From NCBI RefSeq assembly GCF_000179595.2, contig NZ_JH556659.1, positions 223,456 through 287,455 of the forward strand: DNA of 64,000 nt, given 5' to 3'. The notes under the pieces are model-generated. The model was not told the origin of the DNA. It was given only the letters and a program-made list of their open reading frames with translations, and did not search any database. The position numbers were made by a program, and so were the translations under genes. The stretch comes from Acetivibrio cellulolyticus CD2 (lineage in GTDB: Bacteria; Bacillota; Clostridia; Acetivibrionales; Acetivibrionaceae). Below, piece after piece: positions 17,090 to 26,947 of this stretch; the stretch's first letter is position 1; each line of letters opens with the position of its first letter.

Positions 17090-20000
17090 ATGTATGGTTA
17101 TAAAACTCTAACCAATATGATTGTTTCCAGAGAGAATGAGGATAATAGAGGAATTACTTTTATATTAAGTGATACAGAGGAGTGTTTTGTATCATATAAG
17201 GAACTGTATTTTTCAGCGCTGAGCCTTTTACACAGGCTGCAGTCTGCGGGGTTTAAGCCAAAGGATGAGGTAATTTTCCAGATAGATGACAATCATAAAT
17301 TTGTATGTACTTTCTGGGCCTGTATATTAGGTGGCATGATTCCGGTTCCGGTAACGACCGGCACAAATGATGAACACAAACTAAAACTATTTAAGATTTG
17401 GGGAGTTCTAAATAGCCCTAGAATAATTACAACAGAGGATTTTATCGGAAAACTTGCAGCTTACGCCAATAAAAACGGCCTTTCGGACCAAATGGAAGTT
17501 ATAAAGGACAGAGCTGAGTTTGTATATGATAAATTGAGTATAGGATGTTATGGCAAAATTCATGAGGCACAACCTGATGACATAGCCTTCATACAATTCT
17601 CTTCGGGCTCTACAGGAGACCCGAAAGGGGTCATTATTACGCATCAGAATGTTTTGATAAACCTGACTGCTGTTATTGAGTGGACTAAAATGGATTCAAA
17701 TGATGTGGGCTTGAACTGGATGCCACTTACACACGACATGGGACTCATCGGAACACATATTAAGGGAATTCTGGCATGTATGAATCAGTATAATATCCAG
17801 ACCCAGTTGTTTATAAAACATCCTACCTTATGGCTGCAAAAGGCAAGTGAACATAAGGCTACTTTGTTGTATTCGCCTAATTTTGGGTACAAACATTTTA
17901 TGAAGTTTTTTAATACAGATACTAAAAAGGATTGGGACCTGTCTAATGTAAGAATTATTTATAATGGTGCAGAACCTATATCACTGGATATATGCAATGA
18001 GTTCCTGGATTTGATGGCACCCTATGGACTGAAAAGGAATGCAATGTATCCTGTTTATGGCCTTGCCGAAGGAACAATTGCCGTAACCTTCCCAAAGCCG
18101 GGAGATGAGATTAACCCCTTTAACTTTAACCGGAATAATCTTGGTGTAGGCGATACTATAGTCGAAACAGTCAAAGATGACCATAATGGTGTCATGTTTG
18201 TAGATGTAGGCTATCCCATATATAACTGCAGCATGCGTATATGTGACCGGAATAACGTAGATTTGGGAGAAAACCGAATAGGTTATATACAGATACGAGG
18301 TGGAAATGTAACAAAAGGTTATTACAATAATAAGACTGCTACAAAAGAAGCTATTACCGATGATGGATGGCTTAATACAGGCGATTTAGGACTGCTTAAG
18401 GATGGCCGCCTCATTATTACGGGCCGAGCAAAAGATGTAATATTTATGGCCGGTCAAAATTATTATTCACATGATATAGAGAGGGTAGCCGAAAGTGTTG
18501 ACGGTATTGAACTTGGGAAAATAGTTGCTACAGGCGTTTATAACCAGAACACGAAGTGCGATGAACTCGTGCTCTTTGTTTTATTTAAGCAAAAAGCCGA
18601 GAATTTTATGAACCTGGCGGCAGAACTGAAAAGTACTATAAATCGTGCAATAGGGATTGAAGTGTCGGAGGTTATTCCTGTTAAGAATATTCCCAAGACT
18701 ACCAGTGGAAAGGTTCAGCGTTATAAGCTCCGGGATAGCTTTACTAAAGGCGAATTTGACAGGATAAGAAGTGAATTGGCTGTTCTAATGGATAATGAAC
18801 GAAACAACAGGAAAATTGATTTGCCGCAGAATTCTACTGAAGAGAAGCTTGTTGCCATATGGTCGGAAATGCTCGAAACACAAAGCCTCGGAACACAGGA
18901 TAACTTTTTTGAACTGGGAGGAGATTCACTGAGGGTTACGCAGCTTATTTCCAGAATTAAAGAGATTTTTGGCATTGAAATGGAACAGACGGAAATATTT
19001 GAAAATTCCGATATTGTAAGTCTGGCTGAAGCAATCCAAAAGCATAAAAATAAATGTGTAAGGGAACATGATATTATACCGCAGACAAGTGCTGAAACTG
19101 GCAATCTGTCGCTTTCCTTTTCACAAAAAAGGCTGTGGTTCCTTGACCGTTTAAACGAAGGAAGCGCGCAATACAACCTTCACACAGCTTTAAGATTACA
19201 CGGGAATGTGGATAGAGAATGCCTTGAAAAGAGTCTGAATGAAATAATGGACAGACATAAAATACTTAAGATGACCTTTAGGGAAGAAAATGGACAGCCG
19301 GTTCAAGTATTTAATCAGGAAGTAAAATTAAGTTTACCGTTGGTTGACTTAAGAGAGGTTCCAGAAGAAGAAAGGGAAAAACAGGCATTAGAAATTGCAA
19401 GTAGAGAGGCAGCTAAGGTTTTTGAACTTGATAAGGCTCCTCTTTTGAGAGCTAAGCTATTATGCCTGAATAATGATGAGCATATTTTAGTTATGGCTGT
19501 GCATCATATTGTATTTGATGGCTGGTCATTTGGAATCTTTCTAAAAGAGATGACCAATTACTATGAAATGTTCACAACCGGAAAAGGTCAGAATTTAAGA
19601 GAGTTGGAGATTCAGTACCCTGACTATGCTTACTGGCAAACCCGGAGACAGGTTGACGGTCTTCTTAATAATCAATTGGAATATTGGAAAAACAAGCTTT
19701 CGGGAGATATTCCGGTATTGGATCTTCCTTTAGATGGTCAAAGACCTGCTATTCAGACGTACAACGGAGCAAAATTTACAGCTTCTATTCCGCCGGATCT
19801 GGTGAAAAAACTTAAAAAGCTTGCAGCGAAAGAAAATTCCACTTTATTTATGGTTTTGCTTGCAGCATTTAAAGTACTTCTCCACCGTTATACAGGACAG
19901 GAAGATATAGTAGTGGGCTCGCCTATAGCCAACAGGAACAGAAAAGATATTGAAGATTTAATAGGCTTTTTTACAAATAATCTGGTTATGAGATCTTGTT

Positions 20001-23000
20001 TTTCCGGAAAGATGAGCTTTTTGGAACTATTGAAGAGGGTTAGAAGCACAACACTGGAGGCATATTCGAATCAGGATGTACCGTTTGAAAAGTTGGTGGA
20101 GGAGCTTCATGTTGAACGTGATATGAGCCGCAACCCACTGTTTCAGGTATTGTTCAGCCTTCAGAATACGCATATATCCCTTGAAGGTTTTTCAGAAATA
20201 AATGCTTCAATCATAGATACTGACAGCGGCTTTGCAAGGTTTGACCTGGCCTTGGATATCCGGGAGGTTGGAGAAGGGCTTGCTGCTGATTTTGAATATA
20301 ACACCGATTTGTTTAACCAAGACACAATAAACAGAATGGCAGGACACTACAGGCAGCTTTTAGAGAGTATAGCACAAAGCCCGGAAAAAGAAGTGGATAT
20401 GCTTTCAATTCTGACAAGTGAAGAGAAGAACACAATGGTCAGGAAGTGGAACAGCACAGAAGTTGATTATGGAGACGTTCCATGTTGGACTAAGCTTTTT
20501 GAAGAACAGGTGAAGAAGAATCCACAGGCATTAGCCGTTAGGGATAAAGAACGCAGTTTGACTTATGGTGAGCTAAATAGCTGTGCTAACAGGCTTGCAC
20601 ACTATCTGGTTTCTAAGGGAGTTGGACCTGAAACGGTAGTAGGTGTTTATCTCGATCGTACTGTACGGATGATCATTGCGCTGCTTGGCATTCATAAGGC
20701 CGGTGGAGCTTACCTGCCTATGGATCCTATATTTCCTAAAGACCGTTTGATGTATATGCAGGAAGATGCAAAGGTTGGAATAGTTTTATCGGAAAGCGGG
20801 CTTGAAGGAACATTGCCGCAAAATGGTTCTCAGATAATTTGCCTGGATAGTGAATGGGAGACAATTTCGCGGTTCAGTGAAGAAAATCCTGAAGCTAAAA
20901 ATAATGGGGAAAGCCTTGCATACCTTATTTATACGTCAGGTTCAACCGGAAATCCGAAAGGGGTCCAGATTGAACAGCATGCACTTATAAACTTCCTTTT
21001 ATCAATGGCGGAGAAGACAGAGCTTAAAGAAAGTGACACTCTCCTGGCAGTTACTACACTATCCTTTGACATTGCCGGGCTGGAGCTGTTTATGCCGCTT
21101 ATATCAGGAGCTGGTATTGTACTTGCCGGAAGAGATGAAGTAATAGACGGAAGTAAGTTGATTGCTTTGCTAAATGAGCACTCTGTTTCTATAATGCAGG
21201 CTACACCTGCTACGTGGAGACTTATGGTTGAAGAGGGGTGGAAAGGAAGTAAAGGGCTGAAGGTTCTTTGCGGAGGAGAGGCACTGGCGAAAGAACTGGC
21301 GAAACAGCTTCTAGATAGATGCGGTACCCTTCTGAACGTATACGGACCTACAGAAACCACCATTTGGTCGACGATTGCAAAGTTGGAACATGGAACAGAT
21401 ACAATAACGATTGGACAACCTATTGCAAATACTCAAGTTTATGTCCTGGATGGTAATATGAACCCTGTTCCGGTTGGGATACAGGGAGAACTTTACATAG
21501 GTGGAGATGGTTTGGCTAGAGGCTATTTGAACCAACCCCACTTAACGGAAGAAAAATTTATTAAGGATCCATTCAGCAATAAAACCGGTGCTCGGCTTTA
21601 CAGAACCGGGGATACGGTAAAATTCCTGCCCGATGGAAATCTTGAGTTTATAGGACGAAATGATCATCAGGTAAAGATTCGAGGTTTCAGAATAGAGCTT
21701 GGAGAAATTGAGAACCTTTTGAACCTGCATGAGGCTGTAAGGCAAAGCATTGTGGTTGCAAAGGAAATTGTCCGTGGAGAAAAATCTCTTGTGGCATACA
21801 TAATTCCAACTGATGAAAAGACGGTTTTAGCTTCAGATAATTTAAGAAGCCGCCTCAAGGAAAGGCTTCCTGATTATATGGTTCCGGCCGCTTTTGTAAT
21901 GATGGACTCTTTTCCAATGACGCCAAATGGCAAAATTGACAGAAAGGCACTTCCAATGCCGGAGAGTTTTCGCCCGCAGCTAAGAAACGGTTATACAGCA
22001 CCGGAGAGTGAGATTGAGAAAAGTATTGTGTCTATCTGGCAGGAAGTTTTAAAGCTTGACCGCATAGGAATAAATGATAACTTTTTTGATTTGGGAGGCC
22101 ATTCACTGTTACTTGCACAGGTTAGAAATAAAATTGCCGGTGTACTTGGAAAAGACGTCACAATGATGGATCTGTTCAGATATCCAACGATAAATGCATT
22201 GTCGGAATTCCTTGAAGGAAAGCAGATATCCGGCTCGAAAGGCAAAATAGATAAAAAGGGTGTTACAGGAAAATGTGATATTGCTGTCATAGGCTTAAGC
22301 GGTAGGTTTCCAGGTGCCAAAAATACAGAGGAATTCTGGAATAACCTTTGCAATGGCGTTGAGTCAATTACACGGCTAACAGATGAAGAGATTATCGCCG
22401 AGGGAGTTGACCCTGATGTAATTAAGAAGCCCGAATATGTTAAAGCCTGGGGTGCTTTGGATGAAGTTGATAAGTTTGATGCAGGTTTCTTCGGTTACAA
22501 CCCGAGGGAGGCAGAAGTACTTGATCCCCAGCAGCGAATATTCCTGGAGGAGACCTGGAAAGCACTCGAAAATGCGGGTTATGATCCGGCAAGGTTTCCT
22601 AGGAAAATAGGGGTATACGCAAGTGTGGGCATGAATACATATGCACAAAACCTGTCTGAAAACTTTAAAGAAAAAGGTTTAGCGAGTGATTACCAGATTA
22701 TGATCAGCAATGACAAGGATTTTATCGCCACTCGAGTTGCATATAAATTAAACCTTAAAGGACCTGCAATTACTGTACAGACCGCTTGTTCATCCTCTAT
22801 GGTTGCAGTTCATCTCGCAAGCTCAAGCCTTATAAATGGAGAATGCGATATGGCTGTAGCGGGAGGGGCAAGTATAAGGCTTCCACAAAAAACCGGATAC
22901 TTGTATCAGGAAGGAATGATTTTATCTCCGGATGGACGTTGCAGCGCTTTTGACGAAGAAGCAAAAGGTACTGTTGGAGGAAACGGTGCAGGTGTTGTTG

Positions 23001-26000
23001 TACTCAAGAGGTTGGAAGATGCTGTTGCTGACGGAGATTCTATCTGGGCTGTTATTAAGGCTACAGCTATTAATAATGACGGGGCTTTGAAGGTAGGATA
23101 TACTGCACCGGGAATAGACGGACAGGCCGGAGCTATTTCAGAGGCACACTTAAAAGCAGGTATAGATCCTGAAACTATAACATATATTGAGGCACATGGT
23201 ACAGGGACGCCGTTGGGAGATCCGATTGAGATCGAAGCACTAAGACAGGTTTTCAATAAAAGCACGGAAAAGAAAGGCTTCTGCGCTATTGGTTCAGTTA
23301 AGACAAACATAGGTCACCTTGATGCGGCAGCAGGAGTTTCGGGATTGATAAAAACCGTTCTTGCATTGAAGAATAAAATGATACCTCCGAGCTTGAATTT
23401 TAAGAAACCAAATCCCAAGCTGGATATTGATAATAGTCCTTTTTATATTAACAATAGTTTGAAGGAATGGAGCAGCAGTATAGGTCCGTTAAGGGCAGGC
23501 ATAAGTTCCTTCGGAATTGGAGGCACAAACGCGCATGCTGTGCTTGAGGAAGCTCCTTATACAGATTATAAACCATGCAAAAGTGGTGTAAGTTTGCTTG
23601 TGTTCTCTGCCAAAACCCGGTCGGCTCTAAATAAAATTACTGCTGACTTTTTAGATTTCCTGAAGAAAAACAGTGATATTAATATGGCTGATGCAGCCTA
23701 TACTTTACAATTAGGCCGCAGAGAAATGGAACATAGGAGGTTTCTTGTTTGCACATCAAGGGAAGATGCTATTGAAGCACTTGAAAACATTAATTCAATC
23801 CCCAAAAGGGTTTTTGATAGTATTGAAGGACAGAGTGAGGCTGCAAGGGTCAGGGATGTTAATCCGAAGGATTATTCGCTGGAAGACTTGGGACATCTCT
23901 GGCTGACAGGTGCCGGGATTGATTGGACAGCACTATATGAAGGCGGCCAGAGAAAAAGAATTCCTCTTCCTGTATACCCGTTTGAAGGCAAATCCTACTG
24001 GGTGGATAGAGTGAAGAAAGATAAGGTTGCAAAGGCAAATGGGAAAATAAGTGATATTTCAAAATGGTTCTATACTCCGCTTTGGAAACAATCAGCTAAT
24101 GGCGGTTTATTAAAGAGTGTAAAATATGCAAACAGGCAGGACGTTATACTTGTTCTAACAACAGAAAGCAGTTTTTGCAGCAGATTGGTTCAGCGAATCG
24201 GAAAAACAAACGAGAACATAATCATAGCTAAAGTAGGAGTGAACTTTGGAAAAACAGGAGACAGAGAATATCTGTTTAGACCTAATAAAAAAGAGGATTA
24301 TGATAATTTGTTAAATGAAATTTCAAAGGTTTCCAAAAAGCCGGATATAGTCTTGAATTTACTTGGAGTTTCCGGCAACTGTAGAGACATGGAGGACGAA
24401 AACGGTATAAGCTGTGGCAAACAGCTTTTCTACAACATGATTTATCTGGCACAGTCTTTTGGAAATCAAGGCTGGAATACGCCGGTACAGTTTAAGGTAC
24501 TGACGGACAACGCCTTTAAAGTATTCAATGAGAAGAATTTATACCATGGAAAAACACTTGCCGTTGGACCTTGTAAGGTTATACCGAGAGAATATCCTAA
24601 TATCAGGTGTAGTATGATCGACTTCGAATTACAACACGCAGAAAGCTTGCAAGAACAGGATATAATTGAATGCCTTTTAGCTGAAATATATGAAAAAGGC
24701 ACAGAAAATATAACTGCTTACCGTGGTTTGGAACGATGGGTACAGACCTTTGACAGTACCCACGTTGAAGAGAGTCCGGATTCTCTGGTGAAGAAGAATG
24801 GTGTATATCTGATTACCGGCGGATTTGGTGGAATTGGGCTGAATCTTGCAGAATACCTGGCTAAGGAAGTGCAGGCAAAATTAATTCTGGTAAGTCGTTC
24901 AAAATTTCCGGAAGTTGAGAAGTGGTCGGATTGGCAGTCAGAGCACAGTAAAAATGACGGTGTATCAAAAAAGATAAAGAAGCTGCAAAGCTTTGAAAGT
25001 CTCGGTTCAGAAATCATGGTGTGTCAGGCAGATGTTACTGATACCGCACAACTTGAAGTTATCAGGCAAAATGCTTTAAAAAGGTTTGGCAGGCTTGATG
25101 GTATAATCCATGCAGCTGGAAATCCCGGCGGTGGCATGATCCAGATGAAAACAAAAGAGTTTTGTGAAAACGTCTTGGCACCAAAGGTCAAGGGTACGCT
25201 TGCACTCTACGAGACATTTAAGAATGACAGGCTGGATTTCTTTGTGTTCTGTTCTTCACTGAATGCTATAACCGGAGGGTTCGGGCAGGTTGACTATAGT
25301 GCTGCAAATGCTTTTCTTGATGCTTTTGCCGCAACACATGATTCATACAGGGGAACACGGTTTATATCAATTGATTGGGATAGGTGGCCGGGAACAGGTA
25401 TGGCAGGCGGAACGGGACAGCAGAAAGATGCAGATGATCAGGTTATGCATCCTCTATTGGGTAAGAAAGTCTCAAACACTCCAGAAAAGGAGGTTTTCCT
25501 TGCAGAATTAAGCCCTAAGAGGGATTGGGTATTATCCGAGCACCTTGTAATGGGGACACCTACCATAGCAGGTACAACCTATCTGGAAATGGCGAGAGCC
25601 GCTTATAAAGAAGCCACTGGGCAGGATTCCATGCAAATAAGCGATGTGGTTTTCCTGACTCCGATGGTTGTAAAGCAGGAAGAAGCACGAGATGTATTTA
25701 CTATTTTGACTAAAAACGGAGATGTTTACGATTTCCAGGTGGCAAGCAAGTTGAAGGGAAGCGAAGGTGAAGAGTCAAACTGGTATGAGCACGTAAGAGG
25801 AAAGATCAAAGCTTTCGGTGAAGAAACTTTGAAACAGTTTGACATTAAGGAAATAAAAGCAAGGTGCTTTGACAGAATGGAAGCAGGTGAGGTTCAGGGC
25901 AATAAAACTAAGGAGTTTATCAGCTTCGGAGACAGGTGGAAATCGTTAAAAGGCTTTGACCTTGGGGAAAATGAGGGCTTGGTCGAGGTTGAACTTTCAG

Positions 26001-26947
26001 GTGAATTTATCGGTGATCTGAAGGATTATGAACTCCATCCGGCTCTGCTTGATGTAGCCACGGGTTCGGTAAGATTGGCAGCTGGCGGTAATTATCTGCC
26101 TTTCTCATATGAGAGGCTGATCATAAAGAAGCGGTTATCTGGGAAAGTATATGGATTTATAAGGTTTAAAAACGGCTACAGTGCCGCGCAGGAGATAATA
26201 ACCTGTGATATAGACATAATGAATGATAAAGGTGAGCAGGTTGTTGAAATAAGCAATTTTTCAATGAGGCTGACTGGCGATGCTGCCGCTGCAAGCATCA
26301 AGGCGAGAGCATCAGGACAACGGCAAACCGGAGGGACTGATTTTGAAAGTTTATATAAAATGGCAGCCAAAAAGGAATTCGGATTCTTAAATGATGGAAT
26401 ATCGGCAGCAGAGGGCAAAGAAGTTTTCAAACGAGTTCTGAACGGTTTCTGCAAGTCACAGATAATTGTATCTGTAAAAGATCTGAATACCGCAATAGAG
26501 CAAGCTAATTATGTAGACCAGCCCGGTGTAAAAAAAGAGGCCGATGAGGAGGATTTAAAACCGAAACATCCAAGACCTGAACTTGATAACGATTATGTAC
26601 CTCCCAAGAATGACATAGAACAAAAACTTGCAGATATCTGGCAGAAAACACTGAGCATAGAAGCGGTAGGTATTCACGATGAATTCTTTGCATTAGGAGG
26701 GGATTCCTTAATGCTTATAGAGGTACATACTAAAATTAAAGAACTATTCACAACAAACTTAGCGGTTGTAGACCTATACAAATACAATACAGTAGCATCT
26801 CTTGCAAAATATTTAAGCAGTGAAAATAAAGAGGAAGAGCAGCCTACCTTTGAGAGTGTAAGTCAGAGGTCAAACAGACGGCTTGAGGCGATGAAACAAA
26901 AAAGACAGCAAATGAAACAAAAAAGAGGAGTGGTTGAAGTTGAGTAA
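17090..26947 (+). CDS. PKS/NRPS 1: FAAL-ACP-C-A(Gly)-PCP-KS-KR-DH-ACP
   Basis: Starts the assembly line; about 3285 residues. A fatty acyl-AMP ligase-like domain (FSSGSTGDPKG near 170) loads ACP1 (Ser613). The C domain has HHIVFDGWS (805-813). The A domain code reads DILQLGVIWK, a glycine code. PCP Ser is 1672. The KS is complete: Cys1900, His2036 (HGTGT), His2076. No AT follows, only the linker remnant expected of a trans-AT PKS. The KR has TGGFGGIG (near 2575) and active Tyr2736. The DH has His2818 and Asp2988, but Ala replaces Pro in HxxxGxxxxP and Gly replaces Gln in DxxxQ. The final ACP Ser is 3206. The ATG at 17090 (AAGGGGA 9 bases before) is preferred over an in-frame TTG at 17069. Predicted output is acyl-Gly extended by one reduced, perhaps dehydrated, malonyl unit. 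FAAL could load an aryl instead of a fatty acid. Confidence 0.9.
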   Translation: MYGYKTLTNMIVSRENEDNRGITFILSDTEECFVSYKELYFSALSLLHRLQSAGFKPKDEVIFQIDDNHKFVCTFWACILGGMIPVPVTTGTNDEHKLKLFKIWGVLNSPRIITTEDFIGKLAAYANKNGLSDQMEVIKDRAEFVYDKLSIGCYGKIHEAQPDDIAFIQFSSGSTGDPKGVIITHQNVLINLTAVIEWTKMDSNDVGLNWMPLTHDMGLIGTHIKGILACMNQYNIQTQLFIKHPTLWLQKASEHKATLLYSPNFGYKHFMKFFNTDTKKDWDLSNVRIIYNGAEPISLDICNEFLDLMAPYGLKRNAMYPVYGLAEGTIAVTFPKPGDEINPFNFNRNNLGVGDTIVETVKDDHNGVMFVDVGYPIYNCSMRICDRNNVDLGENRIGYIQIRGGNVTKGYYNNKTATKEAITDDGWLNTGDLGLLKDGRLIITGRAKDVIFMAGQNYYSHDIERVAESVDGIELGKIVATGVYNQNTKCDELVLFVLFKQKAENFMNLAAELKSTINRAIGIEVSEVIPVKNIPKTTSGKVQRYKLRDSFTKGEFDRIRSELAVLMDNERNNRKIDLPQNSTEEKLVAIWSEMLETQSLGTQDNFFELGGDSLRVTQLISRIKEIFGIEMEQTEIFENSDIVSLAEAIQKHKNKCVREHDIIPQTSAETGNLSLSFSQKRLWFLDRLNEGSAQYNLHTALRLHGNVDRECLEKSLNEIMDRHKILKMTFREENGQPVQVFNQEVKLSLPLVDLREVPEEEREKQALEIASREAAKVFELDKAPLLRAKLLCLNNDEHILVMAVHHIVFDGWSFGIFLKEMTNYYEMFTTGKGQNLRELEIQYPDYAYWQTRRQVDGLLNNQLEYWKNKLSGDIPVLDLPLDGQRPAIQTYNGAKFTASIPPDLVKKLKKLAAKENSTLFMVLLAAFKVLLHRYTGQEDIVVGSPIANRNRKDIEDLIGFFTNNLVMRSCFSGKMSFLELLKRVRSTTLEAYSNQDVPFEKLVEELHVERDMSRNPLFQVLFSLQNTHISLEGFSEINASIIDTDSGFARFDLALDIREVGEGLAADFEYNTDLFNQDTINRMAGHYRQLLESIAQSPEKEVDMLSILTSEEKNTMVRKWNSTEVDYGDVPCWTKLFEEQVKKNPQALAVRDKERSLTYGELNSCANRLAHYLVSKGVGPETVVGVYLDRTVRMIIALLGIHKAGGAYLPMDPIFPKDRLMYMQEDAKVGIVLSESGLEGTLPQNGSQIICLDSEWETISRFSEENPEAKNNGESLAYLIYTSGSTGNPKGVQIEQHALINFLLSMAEKTELKESDTLLAVTTLSFDIAGLELFMPLISGAGIVLAGRDEVIDGSKLIALLNEHSVSIMQATPATWRLMVEEGWKGSKGLKVLCGGEALAKELAKQLLDRCGTLLNVYGPTETTIWSTIAKLEHGTDTITIGQPIANTQVYVLDGNMNPVPVGIQGELYIGGDGLARGYLNQPHLTEEKFIKDPFSNKTGARLYRTGDTVKFLPDGNLEFIGRNDHQVKIRGFRIELGEIENLLNLHEAVRQSIVVAKEIVRGEKSLVAYIIPTDEKTVLASDNLRSRLKERLPDYMVPAAFVMMDSFPMTPNGKIDRKALPMPESFRPQLRNGYTAPESEIEKSIVSIWQEVLKLDRIGINDNFFDLGGHSLLLAQVRNKIAGVLGKDVTMMDLFRYPTINALSEFLEGKQISGSKGKIDKKGVTGKCDIAVIGLSGRFPGAKNTEEFWNNLCNGVESITRLTDEEIIAEGVDPDVIKKPEYVKAWGALDEVDKFDAGFFGYNPREAEVLDPQQRIFLEETWKALENAGYDPARFPRKIGVYASVGMNTYAQNLSENFKEKGLASDYQIMISNDKDFIATRVAYKLNLKGPAITVQTACSSSMVAVHLASSSLINGECDMAVAGGASIRLPQKTGYLYQEGMILSPDGRCSAFDEEAKGTVGGNGAGVVVLKRLEDAVADGDSIWAVIKATAINNDGALKVGYTAPGIDGQAGAISEAHLKAGIDPETITYIEAHGTGTPLGDPIEIEALRQVFNKSTEKKGFCAIGSVKTNIGHLDAAAGVSGLIKTVLALKNKMIPPSLNFKKPNPKLDIDNSPFYINNSLKEWSSSIGPLRAGISSFGIGGTNAHAVLEEAPYTDYKPCKSGVSLLVFSAKTRSALNKITADFLDFLKKNSDINMADAAYTLQLGRREMEHRRFLVCTSREDAIEALENINSIPKRVFDSIEGQSEAARVRDVNPKDYSLEDLGHLWLTGAGIDWTALYEGGQRKRIPLPVYPFEGKSYWVDRVKKDKVAKANGKISDISKWFYTPLWKQSANGGLLKSVKYANRQDVILVLTTESSFCSRLVQRIGKTNENIIIAKVGVNFGKTGDREYLFRPNKKEDYDNLLNEISKVSKKPDIVLNLLGVSGNCRDMEDENGISCGKQLFYNMIYLAQSFGNQGWNTPVQFKVLTDNAFKVFNEKNLYHGKTLAVGPCKVIPREYPNIRCSMIDFELQHAESLQEQDIIECLLAEIYEKGTENITAYRGLERWVQTFDSTHVEESPDSLVKKNGVYLITGGFGGIGLNLAEYLAKEVQAKLILVSRSKFPEVEKWSDWQSEHSKNDGVSKKIKKLQSFESLGSEIMVCQADVTDTAQLEVIRQNALKRFGRLDGIIHAAGNPGGGMIQMKTKEFCENVLAPKVKGTLALYETFKNDRLDFFVFCSSLNAITGGFGQVDYSAANAFLDAFAATHDSYRGTRFISIDWDRWPGTGMAGGTGQQKDADDQVMHPLLGKKVSNTPEKEVFLAELSPKRDWVLSEHLVMGTPTIAGTTYLEMARAAYKEATGQDSMQISDVVFLTPMVVKQEEARDVFTILTKNGDVYDFQVASKLKGSEGEESNWYEHVRGKIKAFGEETLKQFDIKEIKARCFDRMEAGEVQGNKTKEFISFGDRWKSLKGFDLGENEGLVEVELSGEFIGDLKDYELHPALLDVATGSVRLAAGGNYLPFSYERLIIKKRLSGKVYGFIRFKNGYSAAQEIITCDIDIMNDKGEQVVEISNFSMRLTGDAAAASIKARASGQRQTGGTDFESLYKMAAKKEFGFLNDGISAAEGKEVFKRVLNGFCKSQIIVSVKDLNTAIEQANYVDQPGVKKEADEEDLKPKHPRPELDNDYVPPKNDIEQKLADIWQKTLSIEAVGIHDEFFALGGDSLMLIEVHTKIKELFTTNLAVVDLYKYNTVASLAKYLSSENKEEEQPTFESVSQRSNRRLEAMKQKRQQMKQKRGVVEVE

